A stretch of DNA of 64,000 nucleotides from Brevibacillus migulae (GCF_004521915.1 NZ_SDKD01000006.1:123800-187799); one strand, 5' to 3'; positions 35,601-45,733 are shown, counted from the stretch's first letter. Translations and numbers: made by a program. Notes: generated by a model not told the origin, from the sequence alone.

Positions 35601-38600
35601 GACGCTCTCCTCCTTCCCCGTTTCCTGCCAGCATGGTCCATACGTCTTTGTCTTTCCATTTTCCTAGTTGGCGCACTTCATTTCCTTCCAAGAGCGGATC
35701 GTAGTGACAGACCGCCTTATACGGGCAGATCTGGCAAGCGGTAAACGTGCCCTGTGTATACGGAGCTACACGGATCTCCCCATCGGTCATGCGGGTGGTG
35801 AGCTCTTTTACCGTGTTGCGCACAAAGCCCTGCAGCGAACGGAATTGCTCCGCTGTCGCCACCGATGAAGCCGCCGTGAAGCTGCCGTCTTTTTTCAGGC
35901 CATACGGCAGCAGCTCGGAATTGCCCGACTCCGTTTCCCCGTCCATCAGCCTGGCCAGCTCTGTATCCGCCAGCATGAGTCCCTTCATTTTCAGCTTGGC
36001 CGCTCTTTCCTTGGCTGCTTCGTCCGCCGTCAGAAGCCGTTTTGCTGTGACTACCGGATCAGCGACTTGATAGTAAAAGACCCCGCCGATTTCTGCTTTG
36101 CGCCCCAGCCATGCATCGGCATTGGTAAGCACTACGTCCAGATAGACAAGCAGCTGGAGATTCAGTCCGTTCCAGACATCGGCCAAGGCAAGCTTTTTCG
36201 GCCCCGATTTATAGTCAATCACGCGCAGATAGAGCTGTTCTGTCTCGATGGATTGATCCACACGGTCGATCCGGCCGATCAATTGGAGCTGCAGCCCGTT
36301 ATCCAGCGACATGCTCAGGCCGGGAAGCTCTCCATTTGGACCGAAGGACACCTCCAGACCGATCGGAACAAATTTGCTGCGCTTGGCATGCTCGCCCAGC
36401 ACATAGATCGCTCGGCCAACCGCGCGTTTCAGCCTGCCCGTCAGATAGCGGTAGCGTGCGGTCCGCTGCAGGATGTTGCTGCGTGTAATCGGTACGACCT
36501 CGTCCACCACCTCGCCAGCCAGCCTCATGCTGCCTTCTTCCGAGATGCCTGCCCACTCCAGCCGCTCCAGCTTCATCTTTTCCACGACACGCTTCAAGGA
36601 CTCGTGGAACAGCTCTCCCACATCAAAGCGCTCCAGCCGGTACATCTCCCGCTCCGTAAGACGCAGACCATGCGAGGAAAAGTGGGAAAACGGACACGTC
36701 TGAAAACGCTCCAGCCGCGATACGCTCATCCGCAGGTTCTTGCCATACAGGGCATGGCTCGTCTGCTGCGGCAAAGGGGTGACCCGGTTGGCATAGCGCA
36801 GACCGGACAGCAGCCAGCGTTCACGCGATACATCCGCCGAATGCCGGACAAACCATTCGTACACTTCCCACCAGAAAGGTGACAGCGTCCCACCGCGCTT
36901 TACCTGGCGCAGCAAGGTCAGCAAATGCCCAAAAACCTGGGAGGGCCGTCCCAGCAAAAACTGGTCTTCCGCCGCGTCTCCTGTCGGTTCATTGGCAAAA
37001 AATCGGATCGATGTTCCCGGCAGCGTTTCCTTCACTCGCTCCATGATCGCGGAAGGAAGCAGCGCTTTCCCTTCCGAATCTGCCAGGGAAGCGCTCAGCC
37101 ACAACCGCTCGGAAGGCCGGGTAATCGCTTGATAGAGCAAAAATTGCTCGGCCATCAGCAGCTGCTTGGCACTTGGAGCCAGCTCGTACCCTGCCGCGGT
37201 TAGCCGTTCCCGTTCGGCTTCATCCAGAATGCCGTCCTCTACATGCCGCATCGGAATCATGCCTTCATTCACCCCAAGGATGAAGAGTGCTTTGACATCC
37301 GGCTGCCGCGAGCGTTCCATCTGACCGACGAGCACCTGATCCAACGCGGGCGGAACCAGCCCGAGTGTGATGCTTTCCAAGCCACTGTCGAGGATGCGGA
37401 CGTATGTCTCCAGATCCAGACGTTCATCCCCCATCGCTTCAACCATTTGATCGAACAGTTGCATCACGCCATTCCAGACCTGACCATGCTCTTGAGCGGC
37501 ATCAAGCTCTCCGGCTTCCTCCGCCTGATCCTGCCACTTCTCAAGCTGGTCTGGTACTTGCACCGTCAAAAGGAACTGATAGAGCGCTGTGGTGATCGCT
37601 CGTACATCCATCTCCTTCGCCCTTTGCAGCTCTGCATCCAGAGCCAGGAGAGGCTGGGCAAACCTGCGGCGAATCTCATCGATCTGCTCATAGCCTTGCT
37701 TTTGTCCATGAAAGCCCCATGGCTCCTTATCCGCCCAATGCGAGCCAAAGATGCCATAGGCGAGCACGTAGTTCTCCAACAAATCGATTTGCGAACGGAC
37801 CTCATACAGACTCAGCTGCTCAGGCATGATCAAATCGGTCTTCAAGCAGCGCACAACCGACTCATACCGCCATTTTCCCGTGACAACTTCCAAAGCGGAG
37901 CGGATCAGCTCAATGACCGGGTGATGCATGACGGTACGCTTTTGGTCCAGGAAATGGGGAATCTTGTATTCTTGAAACACGCTTTCGATCTCGTCCGCAT
38001 AGGGCAGGATATCCCGCAGCAAAATGGCCATGTCTCGCCAGCGGTAGTGGTGGTCCCGCGCCAAGGAGAGGATTTGCAAAGCGACAGCCTCCACCTCTGC
38101 ACGGCGATTGGCTGCTGCGATCAGCATGACCTCGTTTTCGCGTGCGGGAGCCGGACTGGCTGCCGGTTTTCGCCAATGAAAGAGATGCCGCTCCAGGTGG
38201 CTCAGACTTGGACTCTGGGCAAAGCGGCGCTGCTCCGTCAGCAGGATGGGATCATCGATCGAGACACCCGCTTCCCGAGCCATGCGGCTGATCCGCTGAT
38301 ACGTCGTGATTGTCGGATGAAAAAGCGCCAATTCATCCGCTTCCATGTCTCTCTCATCCGGATCGAGCGAGAGTGCGATCGTCACCTGCCGGGCGTGGCG
38401 CATCAGCTGCTCGACCATGAGATACTCCTGTGCCGTAAAGCCGGTAAAGCCATCGATCCAGATCTCCGCATCCCTTATATATTCCGAATCCGCTGCCTTT
38501 GCAGCCACACGTGACAGCATCTCGTCTGTGTCATAATATTTGCCTTCCAGATAAGCATCATAGGCCCCCATGATGACACGCAAATCATGCAGCTTTTGCG

Positions 38601-39051
38601 TAAGGGTCCCGCTGCCCCACGCTGCCTCGTCCAGCTCTTCCGTTGAGATCCCGAATGCTTTGCACTCGCTCACCATGCGCGCCAGCTTCCCGACGAATCC
38701 TGGCTGCTGGGCGGATCGATGGAATAATGTTAGCTGGTCACGGTATCTTTCCAGCAGCATCCGCAGGACCATCTGCTTGCCCAAGTCATCAATCGGCAAA
38801 AGAGTCGCCCCGCCCATTTCCTGCAGTAGGCGAAACGCCAGGCGGCCAAAGCTGAGGACTTGCGAGCCAATCACCCCTTGCAAGCCGGGAAGCGTCGCTA
38901 ATGTATATTCTGCTTGAAAGGTCGCCTGCTCCGGCACAATCAGAATCAAGGGTCTGCCTGCCGGATTCGTTTGCAGCCGTTCCTGCAGCTGTGTTGTCAT
39001 TGTCGTGGTCTTCCCCGATCCTGCCCGACCAAGGATAAATTGAATCCCCAT
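35575..39051 (-). CDS. addB: ATP-dependent helicase/nuclease subunit B
   Basis: A 1158-residue AddB. Walker A is GRAGSGKTT (8-16). The RecB-type nuclease near the C-terminus has VIDYKSG and a [4Fe-4S] cluster, whose cysteines are CPF (in ERFQTCPFSHF) and CQICPYKAVCHY near the end. AddB is the Chi-recognising, inactivated-helicase partner of AddA. It begins 18 bases after sbcC on the same strand, so the four repair genes form one transcription unit. Confidence 0.97.
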   Translation of the reverse strand: MGIQFILGRAGSGKTTTMTTQLQERLQTNPAGRPLILIVPEQATFQAEYTLATLPGLQGVIGSQVLSFGRLAFRLLQEMGGATLLPIDDLGKQMVLRMLLERYRDQLTLFHRSAQQPGFVGKLARMVSECKAFGISTEELDEAAWGSGTLTQKLHDLRVIMGAYDAYLEGKYYDTDEMLSRVAAKAADSEYIRDAEIWIDGFTGFTAQEYLMVEQLMRHARQVTIALSLDPDERDMEADELALFHPTITTYQRISRMAREAGVSIDDPILLTEQRRFAQSPSLSHLERHLFHWRKPAASPAPARENEVMLIAAANRRAEVEAVALQILSLARDHHYRWRDMAILLRDILPYADEIESVFQEYKIPHFLDQKRTVMHHPVIELIRSALEVVTGKWRYESVVRCLKTDLIMPEQLSLYEVRSQIDLLENYVLAYGIFGSHWADKEPWGFHGQKQGYEQIDEIRRRFAQPLLALDAELQRAKEMDVRAITTALYQFLLTVQVPDQLEKWQDQAEEAGELDAAQEHGQVWNGVMQLFDQMVEAMGDERLDLETYVRILDSGLESITLGLVPPALDQVLVGQMERSRQPDVKALFILGVNEGMIPMRHVEDGILDEAERERLTAAGYELAPSAKQLLMAEQFLLYQAITRPSERLWLSASLADSEGKALLPSAIMERVKETLPGTSIRFFANEPTGDAAEDQFLLGRPSQVFGHLLTLLRQVKRGGTLSPFWWEVYEWFVRHSADVSRERWLLSGLRYANRVTPLPQQTSHALYGKNLRMSVSRLERFQTCPFSHFSSHGLRLTEREMYRLERFDVGELFHESLKRVVEKMKLERLEWAGISEEGSMRLAGEVVDEVVPITRSNILQRTARYRYLTGRLKRAVGRAIYVLGEHAKRSKFVPIGLEVSFGPNGELPGLSMSLDNGLQLQLIGRIDRVDQSIETEQLYLRVIDYKSGPKKLALADVWNGLNLQLLVYLDVVLTNADAWLGRKAEIGGVFYYQVADPVVTAKRLLTADEAAKERAAKLKMKGLMLADTELARLMDGETESGNSELLPYGLKKDGSFTAASSVATAEQFRSLQGFVRNTVKELTTRMTDGEIRVAPYTQGTFTACQICPYKAVCHYDPLLEGNEVRQLGKWKDKDVWTMLAGNGEGGERHDTASSEA

Positions 39052-39069
39052 ATGTCAAATCCTCCCGCG

Positions 39070-42000
39070 TTACTCCATTTCCAGCTCGATCCGGCTGCCT
39101 GCCCCCAGCGGCTCTGCCGGGGTAATCACCAAACGGCGCGGCATCCGATTGCGCAGTTCGGGAACGTGGCTGATCAGACCGATCGTAAAATGATCCATGC
39201 GCAGCCGTTCCAGTGCATCCATGACGACCTCCAGCAGCTCCGGATCCAGCGTTCCAAAGCCTTCATCCAGGAAAAAGAACTCTAGCCGTCCGCCGCGCAT
39301 TTGAATTTCTACAGACAGAGCCAGTGCCAGCGCCAGCGAGGTGAGGAAGGTCTCTCCACCGGACAATGTGCTCACCGGCCGCCTGATTCCGCCCGTCCCT
39401 TCATCGCGCAGGACAAATTCTCCGTCGTCGCCAAGCTCCAGCGCATAGCGATTTTTCGTCATCCGCTTCAAATGATAGGAAGCATCGCGTGCGATTGCGG
39501 CCAGTCGCTCCTCTGCAATGAACTGAACAAACGCCTTTCCTTCGAACAGCTTTCGCAGCTCCTCCAATCGGCTCTGCTCATCCGCTACATCCTGTAATTG
39601 GGCCTGCAAGGCTTGCCATTTCTCGTGGTTTTCCATGATCCGGGTGACCGCTTGTCGCGCGATCGCCACGCTCTCCTTGGCCGTCTGGAATAGCTGATCC
39701 AGCTCCTCCCAGCCCTGTTTCATCGCCAGCCATTCTTCCTCGGTAATCGAGCGTCCATCCAGCTTGTCCATCAGACGCTGGGCTTCATAGGTCAACCGGT
39801 CCACTGTCGTATGGTATTCCTGGATGCGTGACTGATAGCCCGGCAGCTGTTCGCGCTGCGCATACAGCTGATCGATGTGCTGCGGATCTTCAAACCCGTG
39901 CTTACGCAGCAAAAGGGACAGCTCTGTATCCGCCTCGCTCTGCTGCCTGCTCCGCTGGGCTACTGCCTCCTCGGTTTTCAATAAACGCTCCTGCACCTCT
40001 TGAAGCAGCTTACCGGCTTGTTGACGGGTGGACTCTGCCTGCTCTATGCCGCTTCGCAGTGCCTGTAAGCGGAGCGAAGCATCCTGCAAGCGTGATGCTG
40101 CCGGCTCTCCTTGGGTCCGTTCCTGCCAACGTTTCTGCTTTTCCTCCCAGAGCAGTTTTCGTTCGCGGATGCGCTCACGCAGGGCTGCTTCCCGGACGGC
40201 GACTTCACCCTGCTGCTGTTTGGCAGCATCAAGAGCCGCTTGCAGCTGTTTTCGCTGCTCCTCGCGCTGATTGCGCTCTGCTTGGAGTCTGTCTCGTTGC
40301 TGATCCTGCTCCTGCAGTCTAGCAAACTCGGCATCGATCTGCTCCAATGGCACCTCATGCTCATGCGAGCGTTGGCGCAAATCAGCTTCCAGGCGCTGAT
40401 ATGCCTCTTCCGCTATTTTAACTCGCCCCTGAAGCTGCTCTCGTTTTTCCTCGCTCTGCTGGAGCATGGTCGCTTGCTTTTCATAGGCAAGCTGCTGTGT
40501 CACTTCCTGTTCGCGAACGGTTTGCAGACGCAGCCGGAATTCTTCGATCTGGCCTTTTCTGCGTTCCCTCTCCTGCATCTGATGACGCAGCGTCTCTTCG
40601 ACTTCCTTATACCGCTGCAATAGCTGATCAATCCCGGCAACCTTCCATGGCTCACCCAGCGCAGCACTTTCTGCGATTAACTGGGTAATGCGTGTTTGGA
40701 TGCTCGTACCCTCCTCTGAAAGGGAAGCTTTTCGCTGCTGCAGCGCGGCGAATTCTACCTTGCTTCGCTGCTCTTGTTCCATTGCGTTAGCACGCAGCTG
40801 CTCGGTCTCTCGCACCTTCTCTTCCGCACGGGCAATCCGGCTTTCCCACTGCCGGCTGTCCGCCTCTCCCTGCAGCAAGAGGTCGTCCCGATCATGTTCC
40901 CGGTATGGATGGTGGGTCGAGCCGCAAACCGAGCAAGGCTCCCCAGGCACGAGCGTTGCACGCAGGCTCCGAGCCATGTGCGCGCGCTGCCAATCGAGCC
41001 ATGCTTTGCGGACTTCCTCGAGCTCTAGCTTGCTCTGGATGTGCTCCTTATCCACTGCCTCCCGCTGTGCTTCTGCTGCTCGGATCGCTGCTTCTGCCGC
41101 TTGCCATTCCGATTCTCCCTGATCCCAGCGCCGCTGCCAATCCGCTTGCAGCTGCAGTTTTTCCCGCCATTCTTTCCCCAGCGCAATGACTTGGGTCAAT
41201 GTGTCACGCGTTTTCTCGATTTCCTGCTCATCGATTGCAGGAGCTGCCTCTAGTGCAGACAGCTGCTGCTGTACCTCTTCACGCAGCTTTACCGCGTCCA
41301 GCAGGGCCGCATGGAGCGCAGTGACTTGCTGCTTCATTGCTTGAGTTTGTGTTTCCGTGCTGGCGTATTCCTCGGACAGTTCGCGATACTTTCTGCGCTC
41401 CTGTTCCCATGCCAGTTTCCGGTCTCTCAGGTCTTGGAGGAATTGACGCCGCTCGGGACTGACTGTGGCCGCCAGCAGCTGCTCCTCCAGCCGCTTCAGC
41501 TCTTCCTGAAGTCCAGCCAAGGTGGATTCATCCTTTATAATCCGGGCAGCCTGCTGCTCCAGCTCTGCCTGCAGCTTGAAGAGCTCTCCTTCACCGGCTG
41601 TCAGTTCATTTTGCAGGGCAGCCAGCTCTTGCTCCCAGGCGACCGCTTCCTCCAGCTTGCTTTTCTGTTCGATGAGGGCGGGTTCTTCCTTGCGCAGACT
41701 TTCCGCTGCCACTTGGTAATGGCGTTCCGCTTCCTGCTGATTTTGAGCCGCTGCCGCATGTTCCGTTTTATAGCGTGCAAGCGTGTCCTGTAGCGTGAGC
41801 ATCTCCTGTTTCAGCTGTCTGGCACGTTCCAGCTGCGGCCAGATCTGCAAGCTCGCTTCGATGTCCTTGGCTTTCTTAGCAAGAAGCTCAATTTCATCAC
41901 TCTGCGCCTTCCACGCTTGCAAACGCTGAGAAATGACGGATAGCTCCTGCTGCCACTGATACACCTGCTCCTTTTCCCGCTTCTGTTCCGCCAGATTTTG

Positions 42001-42729
42001 CGCCTGTTCCCGGTACGCCTGCTCCAGCTCACTCGCGGTTTCCCATTCCTTCTGCGCCGCTTCCAATGCTTCCGGTCCGACGTCGCCCAATGCTGCCAGC
42101 TCGATGTCGAGGCGATGGCGCTCCTGTTTGTTTTGTTCATACTGGGCTCTGATCTGCTCGCTCAGCTTCTCCCCATACTCATGGAGGTGAAACATTCGCT
42201 GCAGCATGTCATTGCGCTCACTGCTTTTCAACGTAAGGAAACGGGCAAATTGCCCCTGTGGCAAGACGACCGCTCGGGTAAAGTCCTGCAGAGTCAGCCC
42301 GATCAGCGATTCAATCGTTTGCGTCACGGCCGTTGATTTCGACTCGATGACCCGGTCCTCTTCTCCTTCATCCCGGGCGCACTCGATCAGACGGACCTCC
42401 GGCTGACGCTTGTTCCCTTTTTTGTCCAACCCAAATTCACGCTCAATGACAAAACGTCGCCGCTCCTCTGCTTGTCCGATCTCAAAGGTAAACGACACGA
42501 AGAGACGCTGCTCCAGCTGGTTCAGCGCTTCTTGCGGGTGAGACTTGCCGCCTTGGCGAACGACCTGTCCGTATAAAGCCAGCGTAATGGCATCCAGGAT
42601 CGTCGATTTTCCGCTGCCCGTCGGACCAAATATCCCAAACAGTCCTGCTTCACACAGTTTTTCGAAATCAATGACCTGCAGCTCCCGATAGCTGTGCAAA
42701 CCAGACAGTTTCAGTTGGATGGGTCTCAT
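39070..42729 (-). CDS. sbcC: Exonuclease SbcC (Rad50-like ATPase)
   Basis: A 1219-residue SMC-like ATPase. The N-terminal Walker A is GPTGSGKST (35-43), and two long coiled coils rich in Glu/Gln/Arg surround the zinc hook GEPCSVCGS (about residue 605). The C-terminal half has the signature STLSGGETFLTSLALALAL and Walker B LEFFFLDEGFGTLD. It forms SbcCD, which opens hairpins and protein-blocked DNA ends. It overlaps sbcD by 4 bases (ATGA). Confidence 0.97.
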   Translation of the reverse strand: MRPIQLKLSGLHSYRELQVIDFEKLCEAGLFGIFGPTGSGKSTILDAITLALYGQVVRQGGKSHPQEALNQLEQRLFVSFTFEIGQAEERRRFVIEREFGLDKKGNKRQPEVRLIECARDEGEEDRVIESKSTAVTQTIESLIGLTLQDFTRAVVLPQGQFARFLTLKSSERNDMLQRMFHLHEYGEKLSEQIRAQYEQNKQERHRLDIELAALGDVGPEALEAAQKEWETASELEQAYREQAQNLAEQKREKEQVYQWQQELSVISQRLQAWKAQSDEIELLAKKAKDIEASLQIWPQLERARQLKQEMLTLQDTLARYKTEHAAAAQNQQEAERHYQVAAESLRKEEPALIEQKSKLEEAVAWEQELAALQNELTAGEGELFKLQAELEQQAARIIKDESTLAGLQEELKRLEEQLLAATVSPERRQFLQDLRDRKLAWEQERRKYRELSEEYASTETQTQAMKQQVTALHAALLDAVKLREEVQQQLSALEAAPAIDEQEIEKTRDTLTQVIALGKEWREKLQLQADWQRRWDQGESEWQAAEAAIRAAEAQREAVDKEHIQSKLELEEVRKAWLDWQRAHMARSLRATLVPGEPCSVCGSTHHPYREHDRDDLLLQGEADSRQWESRIARAEEKVRETEQLRANAMEQEQRSKVEFAALQQRKASLSEEGTSIQTRITQLIAESAALGEPWKVAGIDQLLQRYKEVEETLRHQMQERERRKGQIEEFRLRLQTVREQEVTQQLAYEKQATMLQQSEEKREQLQGRVKIAEEAYQRLEADLRQRSHEHEVPLEQIDAEFARLQEQDQQRDRLQAERNQREEQRKQLQAALDAAKQQQGEVAVREAALRERIRERKLLWEEKQKRWQERTQGEPAASRLQDASLRLQALRSGIEQAESTRQQAGKLLQEVQERLLKTEEAVAQRSRQQSEADTELSLLLRKHGFEDPQHIDQLYAQREQLPGYQSRIQEYHTTVDRLTYEAQRLMDKLDGRSITEEEWLAMKQGWEELDQLFQTAKESVAIARQAVTRIMENHEKWQALQAQLQDVADEQSRLEELRKLFEGKAFVQFIAEERLAAIARDASYHLKRMTKNRYALELGDDGEFVLRDEGTGGIRRPVSTLSGGETFLTSLALALALSVEIQMRGGRLEFFFLDEGFGTLDPELLEVVMDALERLRMDHFTIGLISHVPELRNRMPRRLVITPAEPLGAGSRIELEME

Positions 42730-43985
42730 TCCCGCTCACCTCTCTCTTCCCGGTCCTGTACCTGCGCCATCAGCCGTTCGAATAGCGCAACTACCTTTTC
42801 GTCCGGCGATACACCGCGTTTCCGTTCAAAAAAGCGGCGGAACAGCTGATCCGGTCGCAGCTCCTCTTTTTTCGTCTCCGGTTGCTCAGCCTCTTCCTTT
42901 TTTCCATCGTGCACAAGCACTCGCTGTATTTTTACAAAATCATCGCTCAGTTTGCGTAAACGTTGAAATTCTGCCGGATCGATCGCTTCCCGCACGTGCA
43001 GCTCCAGATCAATCCAGCTCCCTGCGTCGCGGCCTTCTGCGAGCCACTGCTCTACCTGGGCAATCCCCTCCGTAGCCTTCCATCGCGCAAGAGGCCGCCC
43101 GCTTTTCAAATAGACGATTTCCTCCTGCACCGGCTGCCCTGGTATCGCCTCGACGATGACGACTGCCTTGCTCTGTCCTGCTTCGGAAAAGCTGTATGCC
43201 AAAGGTGATCCGCTGTAGCGAATCAACGGAGTGCCACTCAGTTTTTGCAGGCGATGAAGATGCCCCAATGCCACATAGTGCGCATTTTTCGGAAAGGCTG
43301 ACGGCGATACGGTCAACGCTCCGCCGATTTGGATCGGACGCTCGGACTCCGTCTCCATCCCGCCCATGACAAAGAGATGGCTGGTTACGAGATTCACTGT
43401 ATCCTCCCGGAATTTCTGGGCATATTCGCCCAACAGCTTGCCGATCCGTTCCGAGTAGGCCTGCTGCATCTCTTCTTGGGTAAAAGACTCGCTGATCAAT
43501 TCTTTCAGCCGAGATTCCGATGGATAGGGCAATGCAAGGATAACCGCATGATGATCGATGCCCGGCAAAGCAAGCTCCAACCAGGAAGGACCCGCTTCGA
43601 TTATCCGTACTCGCTCGGTGTCATTCCTTCCAGCTGTACTGACAAACGGGGTTTCTTTGGGCAGGCCAAGCAGGACGATCCCATGCTTGTAGGCCAGCGG
43701 AGCAGCCGCACGAACCCGCTCTGGCTGGTCATGGTTTCCGGCGATGACGACCACTCCCCGTTTCCCTTCCGCAGCCAGCCGTTCCAATGCATCATAAAAG
43801 AGCTCTTCTGCCCACGCCGGCGGATTGACCGAATCATAGACGTCCCCTGCGATCAATACTAGGTCGATTTCCTTTTCCTCGACAATCTGGCACAGTTCGT
43901 CGATAAACGCCGTCTGCTCCAAACGGCGGTCCCGTCCTTCCAACGCCCTACCAAAATGCCAGTCTGCGGTATGTAAAATGCGCAT
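42726..43985 (-). CDS. sbcD: Exonuclease SbcD (Mre11-like nuclease)
   Basis: A 419-residue nuclease of the calcineurin fold. Metal motifs are HTADWHFG (5-12), IAGDVYDS, VVIAGNHDQPER and VALGHLHRLQ. It is the nuclease half of SbcCD. It is the first gene of sbcD-sbcC-addB-addA; the start follows AGAGGTG. Repeat B2 lies about 90 bases upstream. The long tail (350-419, charged) is typical of Bacillales SbcD. Confidence 0.97.
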   Translation of the reverse strand: MRILHTADWHFGRALEGRDRRLEQTAFIDELCQIVEEKEIDLVLIAGDVYDSVNPPAWAEELFYDALERLAAEGKRGVVVIAGNHDQPERVRAAAPLAYKHGIVLLGLPKETPFVSTAGRNDTERVRIIEAGPSWLELALPGIDHHAVILALPYPSESRLKELISESFTQEEMQQAYSERIGKLLGEYAQKFREDTVNLVTSHLFVMGGMETESERPIQIGGALTVSPSAFPKNAHYVALGHLHRLQKLSGTPLIRYSGSPLAYSFSEAGQSKAVVIVEAIPGQPVQEEIVYLKSGRPLARWKATEGIAQVEQWLAEGRDAGSWIDLELHVREAIDPAEFQRLRKLSDDFVKIQRVLVHDGKKEEAEQPETKKEELRPDQLFRRFFERKRGVSPDEKVVALFERLMAQVQDREERGERE

Positions 43986-44074
43986 CCACTTTCACCTCTA
44001 ACGATCATTTGTTTGCCTTCTTTTCATTGTATCAAAAGATAATGGGTGTCTGCGCGGCTTATTCACTGGAAAAT

Positions 44075-44320
44075 GTGTTTCGAGCGGTAGTGGTCGGGGA
44101 AGGGAAGAACGGGCGGGGCTGCGAAGTTGCCACCCCCGCAAGGAAGTGTGGACTGTCCGGTTCCGCTCGCAAAAACGGTACGTCGCGCAAAAGTTTCAGG
44201 AAGCCTTTTCAACGTCGAGGTTGCGCGACAAGCGTGTACCGTTTTTGCAAGCTCCACCTTGGTCGGTGTGGCAAAAACTCCGCCCGTCCCGTTCTTCCCT
44301 TCCTCATGAGGCGGTTATCG
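44075..44320 (+). repeat. Family B structured intergenic repeat, copy B2
   Basis: A second copy of family B. The outer stem pairs GGAAGGGAAGAACGGG with its complement near 44302. The inner stem pairs 44165-44181 with 44236-44252, and the innermost pairs GTCGCGCAA (44182-44190) with TTGCGCGAC (44221-44229). Against B1 the stems change in both arms, for example TTTC/GAAA to TCGC/GCAA. It lies upstream of sbcD. Confidence 0.8.
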
Positions 44321-44442
44321 TCCCCCGTATCGTAATAAAAGGAGAGGATGAAATGACAGCCTATTTCATGCATGAAGGGATTGGATATTGTCTGTACAGC
44401 TTTAAAATCTTAAGGCATTTAAGGATTTTTCTTTTAACAGGC

Positions 44443-44660
44443 TTCTGCTACGCCGGAGAGCATGTCTCGCAGCGGAGCGCCTGCGGAGCCCGACCAAGCG
44501 GAGCGGCATATCGCGGGCAAAGGGGTGCAAACCCGGCTAAGCTGCGAAGCGAAACCACTTTTTGCACACCCCCGCGATATGTTGCGGAGCGGCCAGTCTC
44601 CACCCACAGCGGGGCGTAGAATGAAGCGGAGAGGCGAGACATGCTCTCCAACCGCAGCCC
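44443..44660 (+). repeat. Family A structured intergenic repeat, copy A3
   Basis: Ends are perfect 16-bp inverted repeats (GGAGAGCATGTCTCGC at 44455, complement ending 44649). The inner hairpin pairs 44503-44517 with 44571-44585 over 15 pairs. The motif AGAATGAAGCGGAG is present at 44618-44631. It lies about 60 bases beyond the ctaA stop. B2 lies to its left in the same order and orientation as B1-A2. Confidence 0.85.
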
Positions 44661-44717
44661 CGGAAAGAAAAAAACCGCCCTCCAGACAAAAAGCTCTGAA
44701 AGACAGTTCACATCAAC

Positions 44718-45641
44718 CTATTCCTTCCCATGCCGAAACGGCACCTTCGGACTTTTCAACACCTGCAAACAGATATAAGACATGACGCCAAACAGGCAGG
44801 TAATCACCATGGAATGGAAAATCGTTGCATATAAGTGCAGTTTGAAATATACGACCAATGCTCCGCTGATGATCTGTATCGTGATCAGCACTGCGGAAAT
44901 CATGCTCGCCACGTACACATCCCGGCGGCTTTCCCGGTAACGGTTCATCGCATACAAAGCGATACCCCAGACAAGGAAGAACAACAATGCGGCGCCTACG
45001 CGATGGGCAAAATGAATGCCTGCCTGTCCACTCAGCTCCGGAATCAGCTGTCCTTTGCAAAGCGGCCAATCCACTCCACAGCCCATGCTCGAGCCTGTGT
45101 GTCTGACATAGGCCCCGAGATAGACGACGCCATAAGCGTAGATCGTTACCGCCCAGACGTACTTGCGAAACCCGGATGAAACCGATTCTTTGACGAATGC
45201 ATTCCCCTTATGCCGCTGCAAGACAAAGATCGTCAAAAGCAGCACCCCAGTGAAGGCGAGCAAGGAAAAACCAAAATGCAAGGCCAACACCGGCGACGAC
45301 TGTGGCCACATGACCGCAGAAGCGCCTAAAAGCGACTCCACTACGATGAATAACATCCCGAAAATCGCAAGGCTTTTTACCTCTCGATTGTCGCGGAAAC
45401 GACGCCAGGCCGCAATCGAAAAGATCACTACCACAATGCCGGCGATCCCTGTCGTAAAACGGTGGCTGTACTCGATCAGCGACTCCAACGTATATTCAGG
45501 AACCCATTTTCCGTTACAGAGCGGCCAATCGTTGCCGCACCCTAATGCTGATTCCGTTTTGGTCACAAGCGACCCAGCCACCATCACGATAAACATGAGA
45601 ATAGTCGCAAAGATCGCCAGCCAACGCAGCGATTTATCCAT
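44718..45641 (-). CDS. ctaA: Heme A synthase
   Basis: A 307-residue protein with eight membrane helices. It oxidises the C8 methyl of heme O to heme A for cytochrome oxidase. Ligand histidines lie in IEYSHRFTTG, ALHFGFSL, FAHRVGAALLF and TIFHSMVI. The conserved cysteine pairs are CGNDWPLC and CGVDWPLC. The start follows AGAGGG. It lies 174 bases after ctaB on the same strand; a hairpin at 45734-45763 separates them. In B. subtilis ctaA and ctaB are divergent, here they are in line. Confidence 0.97.
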   Translation of the reverse strand: MDKSLRWLAIFATILMFIVMVAGSLVTKTESALGCGNDWPLCNGKWVPEYTLESLIEYSHRFTTGIAGIVVVIFSIAAWRRFRDNREVKSLAIFGMLFIVVESLLGASAVMWPQSSPVLALHFGFSLLAFTGVLLLTIFVLQRHKGNAFVKESVSSGFRKYVWAVTIYAYGVVYLGAYVRHTGSSMGCGVDWPLCKGQLIPELSGQAGIHFAHRVGAALLFFLVWGIALYAMNRYRESRRDVYVASMISAVLITIQIISGALVVYFKLHLYATIFHSMVITCLFGVMSYICLQVLKSPKVPFRHGKE

Positions 45642-45733
45642 ATCTGTCCCTCTTTTCCCCTAACGAACGCCGCTTCCTCTATCCTCACATTCAGGCTGCT
45701 CTGCCAAAACATTGCCCTTATCCGCCAAATAGA

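Noticed and set aside
1..44660. Repeats A and B as a CRISPR array or insertion sequences
   Set aside because: Copies are 13-30 kb apart, have no regular spacers, no cas genes and no transposase; target-site duplications were not evident by eye.
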